This document shows positions 1 through 9,640 of a DNA stretch of 64,000 nt, piece after piece. The number at the start of each line of letters is the position of its first letter. Position 1 is the stretch's first letter. Location: the NCBI GenBank assembly GCA_950022295.1, contig OX465597.1, forward strand, positions 398,355,016 through 398,419,015. Direction: 5' to 3'. Origin of the DNA: Bromus sterilis. Lineage: Eukaryota; Streptophyta; Magnoliopsida; Poales; Poaceae. The notes below the pieces were generated by a model. That model was not told the origin of the DNA, did no database searches, and was given only the letters and a program-made list of their open reading frames with translations. A program made the position numbers and the translations under genes.

Positions 1-3000
1 AGCCATATAAATTTTTTCAGCATTTAATAAAATGCCTAGCTATTTATTTAGCACAGCAAAACAAAAGACAGAAAAGAAAACAGAAAGGAAAAAGGGAAAG
101 AACTTACATCGTCGATTACATCGCCGTCGAGCCACCCCAGCCCTCGCCACCACCTCCGTTGAGTTCCTGGTGAGCTCACGGTCAAAACCCCTAACCTCTC
201 CCCCTCGATTTCTTCCTCTGTCACCGATTGCCATGGTCGCCGGAGTACCGAGCCGCCACGGTCGTCGTCGGCGAGCATCTGCTAGGCAATCATCTTCGCC
301 GTCTTGTCCATCGCCTCCGCCGTGAACTGCTGCTTCGAACGCGCCCAACGGTGGCTCAAATGGTGCTCTGCAGCGAGATCCACCCCGAGCCCGTGCCACG
401 GCCGCCGCGGAAGGTCGTCGCCGGCGTCGCTCCGGTGGCCTCCTTGGTCACCTGGACCCTCCCCGAGACGCGCGGCTCCACGAGCTTGCGTTTGGTGCCT
501 CCAGCGCTTCAAACGGACCACGGCAGCCTCCTCCCTTGCAGCGCCGCCGTGGGTTGGCCGCCAGCGTTTAGCCGCCGGTGGGTTAGCCAATAATCCCCCT
601 CCTAACCCCACCCTGGGCCACTGACCAGTGGGCCCAGTGGCTTGATTAAGCCACTGGATTAAATTAACCAGCCGGGTTAATTAGCCAGTGACACTGACAC
701 CCCTGGCCCACCTGTCAGCCCTCTGGTGACGCCAGCAGTGCATCATGCTGATGCAATAAAAGGAATAAAGGAATTTCCAAATAAAAAAAAGGAAAATAAA
801 AATATTTCAGAAAAATCCAGAAAATACCCCAAACTTTGGAAATTCATAGAAAATTCATATTAACTCCAAATTGGACAAATAATATATGAAAAATGATCAG
901 GAGAAAATAAGCTATCCAAAAATCCAACTTTCAACTATGTTTGAGTTGATTTTAAAATGGGACCAGTAGCATATGTCATTTGATTTATTTGGAATTTATT
1001 CAAATTCAATTCAAATGCTTTTGGCAACTTGGACCATGGAATTATGCTACATTTCAACCACACTTCAGAGGCATATCATACACATTTCCAAAAGGTTCAA
1101 AATGATCAAGCAATGTCACATGTAACTTGGTCAAGTTTGAATTCAAATTGGAGTTTGAATTTGCAATATACTCCATTTAAATGGAATTGCTTCACACATC
1201 AAAGCATATACATCAAGTTTCAACCTTCCATCATGTGATTGTGCATTGTATTTACTTTTGCTACCTTGTTGTTGTTTGTCGAGTAGAGGTGGAACCGGAG
1301 CAGGAGGCTGCCCCCTTCGTTGAAGACCCCGAACCCGAACCTCATCAGCAAGGCAAGCAAACCCCCATTGATCATGTCGATAAAATCCCACTTCCCTCTC
1401 ATGTCTCGCTTATGCATTGTTTAGGATGATTACCATGATGCGTTTCTACCGCATAGATGAACCCATTCCTTTGCATGACCTATCGTTTTGTCACAGTAGT
1501 AGGCAAAACCACAATCCTATCAAATGTAGGAGTTGATTGATATCATGTGGCCCCTGCAATTGTTACTGCTTATTGCATGCTTAGAGTGATACCATGATGA
1601 TACTGTTATGTGAGTCGGGATGGTAGTGATCATGATGATGATGGTAGAAAAGTGTTGGTGAATCGACCCTAATACAAGGTGAACGATGAGAGGTTGTGTA
1701 GGAGTACACGGTGGGTTGTCTCGTTGAACACCGCCCTAAGTCCGAGTTCTTGTGTGGTGATCCAAGATGAAGAGTACAACCACACATTGGGCTCACTGAC
1801 CCCTCTCAGCTTACTAACTCATCCCTTTCGATGTCCAGATGTCGCAATAGTTCGGAGTTCTGGTAGGTCTGTGGCCTGGATGCTAAGTGAGAGAACGGCT
1901 CATCCGAGACTGGCTTATGCACCACACACACATCACTTGGGTCCACTTGGGTAAAGCGGCCGGGTTCACGATAGTGGTAACCAACCCAAGTAGGCGGCTT
2001 TCTCGGACTAGATCGGCTATGAGGTAACAGTTGTGGTGAGCATCCTCGCTGGCACCCCTTGAATGGTGTCGAGATCAAAGGCGGTAAATGATGATCATGT
2101 GTGTGGAGCGGTACACCCCTGCAGGGTTAACAAAACTATTCGAATAGCCGCGTCCGCTGTTATGGACTACTTGGAAAGCTTAGCTTGATTATTAGATAAC
2201 TTGAACCGGATACTTCTAAAATACACCAAGATAAGTGTGAGTGCTATGGCGTGCTTTCTCGTGGGGAAGTCGAGGAAGGCACCATAGTGGTGTATTTGGT
2301 TGGAGAAAGTAGTGGACTCGTGTACGCTTCTTACCTCAAGTCTGGTACTCATAGTTCAAGACTAGCCAAGTCAAAGCTGGCACTTCTACAAGTGAAACCC
2401 CACCTACCTTTACCTTGACACATATGCATGAGTAGTATAACTCCTATGTAAGTCTTGCTGAGTACGACCTTGTACTCACGTTTGCTTAATCTATGTTTTA
2501 GATGAAACCACTGACCCCGAAGGTGGCTTCTTCATCGAGCTGGACGACTGAAGATCAAGCTAGTCTAGTCCCAGTCAGACGACTGGTTCCCTCGTGGAGG
2601 GCTTGTGTTTAAATAAGGCTTCTTAAGCCATTTGTTAAACTTGTCTGTACTCAGACATAATTTGCTTCCGCTTATGTTGTAATGTTGGATCACATGTTTG
2701 TGATCTCTGTGTGCACTCTATAAGAGTTATCAATAAAAATGTATACTTTGTAGGGAATTGCAATGATACCTACTTTTCATACAAGGCATGTGTGCTGCGT
2801 GTATGTTTATAACATGCATGTCTTTGTATGGGTTTTTGAGACCTTAGTTGTGATATGGCTGGCGGTCTTTCATACACCAAGTGGCCCTTAGATGTGCGCA
2901 TCTTGGGGCATCGCGATGCGATTGTTCGAGACTCTGTCTCGGGCACACTTTGTGGTATGATCGAGCCCGCCCTAGACCCGGACTAAGTGATCGGGCTGGA

Positions 3001-3279
3001 GTAAGTCTATGTAAGAGTTATGAGATAGTCGATAGTATGGTTGAGGCGACTTGTCTTTGAATATGGGAGTTCACCACCCATATCATTAGACTTGTGTGCG
3101 GACGATGAGGACCCATCTCAGTTGATCATCCGGCCTGAATGGGATGCCCCTCACGTACGATGCTTTCCGAGAACGTTCTCTTCTTGGCCTTGTCTGCTTA
3201 GACAAGTGGGTACGGTTCTCGGCTCTCCATATGAATATGTCTTAACTAGACTTGCATACGCTAACCCCGGGTCCCGATA
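1..3279 (+). mobile_element. E0: Gypsy chromovirus LTR, subfamily A, cut by left edge
   Basis: This stretch aligns from about base 360 of the subfamily A LTR unit seen complete at 33649-37742 and in both LTRs of E2. It runs to the usual LTR end, here CCGGGTCCCGATA instead of ...CGACA, so the terminal CA has become TA. Straight after it the sequence resumes in the middle of a subfamily B LTR (compare 42290 onward), so E0 was inserted into the 5' LTR of E1. It is either a solo LTR or the right LTR of a full element whose body lies off the window; the target duplication (right copy probably GACCT, 3280-3284) cannot be checked. It contains an AATAAA at 2732-2737. ORFs within it are not conserved genes. 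Confidence 0.88.
2117..2147. repeat. Paired palindromes in chromovirus LTR
   Basis: Two perfect palindromes lie 20 bases apart centre to centre: CCCTGCAGGG (2117-2126) and CTATTCGAATAG (2136-2147). A third short one, CCGCGG, follows in most copies (CCGCTG here). The block recurs in E2 (10258-10269 is the second palindrome), E3, S2 and E1, and a differently spelled but still perfect version is found in E8 at 63810-63839. Confidence 0.85.
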
Positions 3280-4374
3280 GACCTTTACTTGATCATAGAC
3301 AACTTGAATGGATACTTATAAAACTCGCAAGATAAGCGTGAGTTCTATGGCGTGCTTTCTCGTGGGGAAGTCGAGGAAGTAACCATAGTGGTGTATTAGT
3401 TGGAGACTTGGTAGAGGACTCGTGTACGCTTCTTACCTCAAGTCTGGTACTCGTAGTATAGGACTAGCCAAGTCAAAGCTGGCACTTCTGCATGTTGAAC
3501 CCCACCTCCTTTAGCTTGAAACTTGATCATGAGTAGTGTAGTTCTGATGTAAGTCTTGCTGGGTACGACTTTTTACTCACGTTTGCTTATTCTATGTTTT
3601 AGATGAGAACCGGGACCCCGATGGAGTCACCTTCGTGAAGCTCGACGTTGACCAAGCTAGTATAGTTCCAGACAGCAGTCTGGTCCCTCGTGGAAGGGCA
3701 TGTTTGTTGAACAAGGCTTCTCTAAGCTATTTGTTAAACTTGTTTGTACTCAGATCTAATTTGCTTCCGTTGTATGATGTAATGTTGATCACATACATGT
3801 GATATTTGTATGCTCTATGTGTAAGTCAATAAAGAATTACTTTGTAGAGTTATGTGATGATACCTGCTGTTCATACTAGACATGTGTGCTGCGTGTATGA
3901 TTATAACATGCATGTCTTAGTATGGGTTTTCGAGACCTTAGTTGTGATCTGGCTGGCGGTCTTTTATACACCAAGTGGCCCTTAGATGTGCGCAGCTTGG
4001 GGCATTGCGATGCGATTGCTCGTGACTCTGTCACGTGCACACTTTGTTGTATGACCGAGCCTGCCCTAGACCCCGACTAAGTGATCGGGCTAGAGTAAGT
4101 CTATGTAAGAGTTAAGATTCAATCGATAACATTCTGGAGGCGACTTGTCTATGAGTATGGGATTCACCACCCATAAGCATTTAGACCTGTGAGCGGACGT
4201 TGAGGACCCATCTCAGTTGATCATCCAGCCTGGATGGGATGCCCCTCATGTTCGATGCTTTCCGAGAGTGTTCTGTGCTTGGCCTTGTCTGCTTAGACAA
4301 GTGGGTATGGCTCTCGGCTCTCCATGTGATTGCATCGTGACTGGAATTACATACGCATATTCCGGGTCCCGACA
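3280..4374 (+). repeat. E1 5' LTR, 3' portion
   Basis: The last 1.1 kb of the 5' LTR, displaced from its first part by E0. It matches the end of E1's own 3' LTR (about 42290-43384) and ends CCGGGTCCCGACA at 4374, four bases before the primer binding site. It holds an AATAAA near 3830. Confidence 0.9.
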
Positions 4375-4378
4375 GACT

Positions 4379-4390
4379 TGGTATCAGAGC
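4379..4390 (+). other. E1 primer binding site (initiator tRNA-Met type)
   Basis: TGGTATCAGAGC, complementary to the 3' end of plant initiator tRNA-Met, begins four bases after the 5' LTR end. This fixes the strand of the element. Confidence 0.9.
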
Positions 4391-4846
4391 AGGACTGTCT
4401 GTAGGATTATTCAACCGTTGGTCGAAGTCGAGTCTATCATTCTATAGTTATATAGTTACTTGGGTATAATGGGAACAACGTAAGGCTTCTTTTTCTCCTT
4501 ACCCTCATCGATCTGAGTTCTGAGTCACCCTTATCTTTTCTACGGGATGATATGACTAGGATCATCTATGTCTTGCTAGAACATCTCGTTGAGTGCTTCC
4601 TTGTAGCCGTAGGATTGTTGTGGTCATCCAGAGTCTCCGTATTTTGAGTTCCTTGAAGAAGTTCTGTCCAATCTCCTCAAGGTTGTTTCATTTTCCATCC
4701 CGGTGTAGCCGTTATGCTGCCCGATTAATCCCCTGTTTCTATGGATCATTGCCTTTGCATTATAATCTTTTCCGCCTTAATCATGTCGTTCTTGTCTTTG
4801 CCTCCATCGTACAACCTGTTCTGGTTGTTGATTCTTATCACACAGG
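4391..4846 (+). other. E1 untranslated leader
   Basis: 455 bases between PBS and gag with no credible ORF. The first ~250 bases are similar to the E2 leader (18898-19177 on the minus strand), including the blocks AACATCTCGTTG and CCTTGTAGCCGTAGGA. It ends TTCTTATCACACAG directly before gATG, an acceptor-like sequence. Unlike E2 it lacks the extra ORF. Confidence 0.75.
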
Positions 4847-5611
4847 ATGTCAGGTGGAACTCGCAGTGCTGTTCTTCGGAATCGAGACCGTGATCGGAAT
4901 CGAAATGATGATGAACCTCCACCAGCGCCTTCTGCGGCGGAAATCATGATGGAAGATGAGCGGAATCGACGTGATCAAACACGCCTTTTGGAGCTCATCG
5001 AGCAGAATACCGCTCGTCAGCGTAATGTGGTTGTCAGCATTCAGGATTTCATTCTCCTCAAGCCACCGGTATTCCGATGTTCTTATGAGCCCCTTGAAGT
5101 TGATGATTGGATCCTTTCCATCGAGCGTAAGCTTGATTCGGCACATGTTGCTCCCAATGATCGAGTTATATTCGCGGCATCCTTTCTGGAAGGTGCTGCT
5201 GCTGAATGGTGGGAGAACTATGTTGTGATGCAGCCTGATGGTCACCTAGTGACTTGGCAGGAGTTCCGTGATGCCTTCCGAGGGTACCACATTCTGGATG
5301 AGTTGATGGAGCGCAAGAAGGAAGAGTTCTGCAATCTGACTCAAGGAGAGATGTCCATTCAGGAGTATGTGAGAGAGTTCAACCGTCTTGCTCGATATGC
5401 CCAAGATGAGATCACCACCGATGCCAGAAAGCAGGCAAGGTTCCGTAAGGGACTTAGCCCTATCCTTCGCCATGATCTCAACCTCCTTGAATTTTCTACC
5501 TTTGAGGATTTAGTCAACAGATCCTTTAGAGCTGAGCATGGCAATGAAGTGTTCGAAGAGTCTCGCAAGCATGCTCGTGACCTTGCTCCTTCTTCAAGTT
5601 CATCCCCTTAG
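4847..5611 (+). pseudogene. gag: E1 gag (capsid part), ends at in-frame TAG
   Basis: Structural Gag protein of the chromovirus. The ATG at 4847 opens a 254-codon frame with the conserved retrotransposon Gag pattern: a WILSIERKL-like helix, an AAEWWENY segment near residue 120 and a FCNLTQGEMSIQEYVREFNRLARY block near residues 165-190 (only its outline is given). The frame stops at TAG 5609-5611, right after a Ser-rich run. The same frame continues beyond the stop with the zinc finger, and E2 has CAG (Gln) at the matching place, so this is a C-to-T stop in what was one gag-pol frame. The Gag here is clearly diverged from E2's Gag although the pol parts are near identical. Confidence 0.88.
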
Positions 5612-7426
5612 AAACGCAGAATTTTGATTCCCACTAGTGCCATACCTCAAAACTTTGTTCAGAGGCCACCGTCCAATATATGCCATCCACCTCAACACAT
5701 TGTTCCTCCCAGGAATGATGGTGTGCAATCAAGTAATCCTGCTCCTAGCAATTCAGGAAGGATGTGTTTCACGTGTGGTCTGACAGGCCATTACTTCCGA
5801 CAATGCCCTACAGTGTTCGTGGCACCACGTAGACCTAGTCATAAGCCTCCAAAGAAATCAACCACCAAAACCTTTCCAGCAAAGCTTTCAGCCACAAGTA
5901 GTGGATATGTGAACCAAATATCAGTTGAGGAAACCACTGCTACTTCTGATGTTGTCCTTGGTACACTCCCAGTCAATCATGTTCCCGCCTCCGTTCTTTT
6001 CGATCCAGGAGCTTCTCATTCATTCATGTCGGAGAGTTATGCACTTCGTCAGGAATTTCCTTTTGAAGAAATGTTTTCTCCAATGATCATTCAAACTCCT
6101 GGTTCCAAATGGCAAACTAATAGAGTAAGCCATGGCAATCAAATTGCAATTGAGGGTTTAGTATTCCTTGCTTCTCTTATAGCCCTCAAGTCTTCAGACA
6201 TTGATGTCATCCTAGGCATGGATTGGTTATCAAGGCAGAATGCTTTCCTTGATTGTAAAGCCAAATCAGTTAAACTCACCCATCCTTCAGGCCAGATCAT
6301 TGACTACACATCACCCAGCTCTAGAATCCAGGTGCATACCTTGAATGTGCTTCCCCTTCCAGACCTTGAAGATATTCCGGTGGTTCGTGACTTCCCGGAT
6401 GTCTTTCCTGAAGAACTGCCAGGAATGCCTCCTGACAGATGTGTAGAATTCATAGTGGATCTTATACCAGGCACCGCCCCAATTTCCAGACGCCCATATA
6501 GAATGGCCCCACATGAGTTAGCTGAGCTAAAAAACCAACTCGATGGTTCGTTGGAAAAAGGCTTCATCCGCCCTAGCTCATCGCCATGGGGTTGCCCCTT
6601 TCTGTTCATAACGAAGAAAGATGGGACAGAAAGGATGTGCGTAGACTATCTTCCGCTAAATCTAGCGACGATAAAGAACAAGTACCCACTTCCCAGGATC
6701 AATGATCTTTATGATCAACTTGCTGGATCCTCGGTCTTCTCCAAGATGGATTTGAGATTAGGCTATCATCAAATCAAAATCCGAAAGGAGGACATTCCCA
6801 AGACGACTTTCACTACTCGATATGGTCTTTACGAGTACACGGTCATGTCCTTCGGTTTAACCAATGCCCCCGCCACATTCTCGCGCTTAATGAATTCGAT
6901 CTTCATGGAGTACCTAGATAAATTTGTTGTGGTTTATCTTGATGACATTCTCATCTACTCGAAGAACGAAGAAGAGCACGCAGAACATCTTAGGTTGGTA
7001 TTGATGAAACTTCGAGAGCATCGCTTTTATGCCAAGTTCTCCAAGTGTGAATTTTGGCTACCAGAAGTGACCTACTTAGGCCACGTGATTTCTGCGACAG
7101 GTGTTGCAGTCAATCCCGAGAGCGTTCGGGCCGTCCTTGACTGGACTCCACCTGAATCGGTTAAGCAATTCAAGAGTTTTCTCATCCTAGCAAGCTATTG
7201 CCGCCGCTTCGTTGAGAACTTCTCCAAAGTTGCAAAGCCTGTTACTGAACTCCTCAAGAAAGATAATAAATTCCAATGGACCCCCAAGTGCGAGGAAAGC
7301 TTTCAAGAGCTAAAAAGAGGATTGACTTCTGCACCCGTAATTTCACCTCCAGACACCAAAAGGGATTTCGAGATCTATTGTGATGCTTCAAGGCAAGGGT
7401 TAGGATGCATACTTATGCAAGATAGA
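5612..7426 (+). pseudogene. pol: E1 gag C-terminus, protease, reverse transcriptase, start of RNase H
   Basis: Continues in the gag frame after the TAG at 5609. A CCHC finger CFTCGLTGHYFRQCP lies near 5765-5809; the protease motif FDPGASHSF is near 6000; the RT has the catalytic YLDDILIYS near 6934-6960; RNase H begins at DFEIYCDAS near 7365. The frame is open from 5624 to 7426, where E2 cuts it after the codon for Arg in MQDR. A few foreign residues from the E2 LTR then follow before a stop. The gene resumes at 23272 (RHVVAYAS) once E2 is removed. The protease has DPG where most families have DTG or DSG, as in E2. Confidence 0.9.
7422..7426. repeat. Target site duplication of E2, left copy
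   Basis: ATAGA, repeated at 23270-23274. Removing 7427-23274 restores the E1 RNase H reading frame, which proves the insertion site. Confidence 0.95.
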
Positions 7427-7945
7427 TGTCGGGACCCGGGGTTAGCGTATGCAAGTACAGCTAAGACATAGTCATATGGAGAGCCGAGAACCGTACCCAC
7501 TTGTCTAAGCAGACAAGGCCAAGCACAGAACGTTCTCGGAAAGCATCGTACGTGAGGGGCATCCCATCCAGGCCGGATGATCAACTGAGATGGGTCCTCA
7601 TCGTCCGCACACAAGTCTAATGATATGGGTGGTGAGCTCCCATATTCAAAGACAAGTCGCCTCAACCATACTAACGACTATCTCATAACTCTTACATAGA
7701 CTTACTCCAGCCCGATCACTTAGTCGGGGTCTAGGGCGGGCTCGATCATACCACAAAGTGTGCACGAGACGGAGTCTCGAACAATCGCATCGCGATGCCC
7801 CAAGCTGCGCACATCTAAGGGCCACTTGGTGTATGAAAGACCGCCAGCCAGAACACAACTAAGGTCTCGAAAACCCATACAAAGACATGCATGTTATAAA
7901 CATACACGCAGCATACATGCCTTGTATGAACAATAGGTACCATTG

Positions 7946-9640
7946 TGAAGGGAATATGCCCGAGAGGCAATAATAAAGTGGTTATTATCTTATTCCATGT
8001 TTATGATAAATGTTTATTTTCATGCTATAATTGTGTTAACCGGAAACGTTAATACATGTGTGTTTAATAAACAAAGAAAAGGTTCCTAGTAATGCCTCTC
8101 TTTATACTAGCTTGTTGATTAACGGATGATCAAGGTTTCCTGGTCATGAACATTGGATGTTGTTAATAACAAGGTCATGTCATTGGAGAATGATGTGATG
8201 AACATACACCCACAGTAGTTATAGCAATACGATCATGTCATCAAGTTTCTATTGCTGTATCAAACTTTCACGAAGTAACTCTAATCCTTAGACCATGAGA
8301 TCACGTCAATCACTGACACCGGAAGAGTACTTTGATTCCATCAAACGTCACACCGTAACAGGGTGATTATAAAGGTGTCGTTGGGTACTTGGAAAGTGTT
8401 AGTTGAGGCTCGTGGATCAAGAGTGGGATTTGTCCATCCAGATGACGGAGAGATATACTCTGGGCCCTCTCGGTGATATCACATTGACATCGCTTGCAAG
8501 CACGTGACTGGCTCACGAGGATGTTATATCACGGAACGAGTAAAGAGTACTTGTCGGTAACGAGATCGAACTAGGTATGGATGATACCAAATGATCGGAT
8601 CTCGGACAAGTAAAATATTGCGAGACAAAAGGAATTGGTTACGGAGTAATGGTTCACACGATCACTAGTTCATCGTTGAGTAAGTGGGAGTCATCATGGA
8701 TCTCCAGATCCCTCTGATGATTATTGATCGGAGAAGAGTCTCAGTCATGTCCATTTTATTCACGAACCGTAGGGTGACACACTTAAGGATTCGTTGACGC
8801 GTTTGAGTGGATACGGAACGCCGGAGAATATACAGGACAGCACATGGACTGTTTTGATAAAACTGCTGGAATAGTTTCGGTATATCAAAATAGTGCAAGG
8901 GGATAATTGTTAATGTGTTCATTGAATGAAGTGTTCATCAATGAAGTACTCATTGAATGAAGTGTTCATTAATTTGAGTGACATTAAACAAGATAATTAA
9001 AAGTGTTTTAATGTGATAAAACTCTTGGAATTTTGAGTGGAGAATTATGGAAGTTATGGGAATAATGTGTGACCCTTTGTTTTTGTGAGTGGACAGTCCA
9101 CCGACATGATGAGGGGAGAGGTGGGGGCACCTCTTGGGGCGTGCTACCCCTTGGGGGCTGCCTCCCCCTCCTATATATAGATGGGTGGAGACCCCTCTAC
9201 ACACTAATTCCTCCATCTCTCATATGCCCTTTGGTTGGCATCTTCCTCCCCTTGCTAGCTGATCCAGTTTCACGAGTACGGTGCTTAGGCGAAGCCCTGC
9301 TCAAGATCTTCTCTACCACCACCACCACTATGTTGTAGTGCTGCTGGAGTTCCCGAGGATCCACTACTTCCGCTGCCCAACTGGAGCAAGGGGCGGAGGT
9401 CATCACTGATCTGTACGTGTGACCGACTACGGAGACGCTGCCCGTTCGTGGCGTCAAATCTTCATCACGACCTTGAGGTCGGCGAGTGTTCGACTACATC
9501 ACCCACGAGAATAGTTCTCGTTAAAGCTTTTGGTCTTCGAGGGTGAGTCCTTCTCAAACCGTTACAAGTGATCTTCTAGATGTGATCTTGGCTGTTACAA
9601 CCGTAGGAAATTTTTTGTTTTCTATGCAACGAACCCATCA
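7946..9640 (+). mobile_element. Copia solo LTR (Angela/BARE-like), TSD CATTG
   Basis: 1695 bases running TGAAGGGAATATGCCC to ...GAACCCATCA, flanked by CATTG at 7941-7945 and 9641-9645. The E2 partner LTR has the unbroken site (GCCATTGCAATTC near 19708). The start, the block GGCAATAATAAA, CTTAGACCATGAGATCA and the end CCGTAGGAAATTTTTTG resemble LTRs of the Angela/WIS/BARE Copia group. There is no internal coding region, so this is a solo LTR left by LTR-LTR recombination. A 20-base unit TCATTGAATGAAGTGTTCAT is repeated at 8919 and 8950. Confidence 0.93.
9171..9179 (+). promoter_or_regulatory. TATA box of Copia solo LTR
   Basis: CTATATATA lies after a C-rich tract, about two thirds into the LTR, where Copia LTR core promoters usually sit. 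It points the same way as the LTR. Confidence 0.6.

Noticed and set aside
1181..1429. 82-codon ORF repeated at 10973, 21041 and 35647
   Set aside because: Repetition is due to LTR copies. Its first half is AT-rich non-coding sequence. Only the acidic part is mentioned, as a possible exon, among the findings.
1..4374. A single 5' LTR of E1 with an internal duplication
   Set aside because: 1-3279 is subfamily A and ends with a full LTR terminus; 3280-4374 is subfamily B and continues mid-LTR, so it is an insertion.
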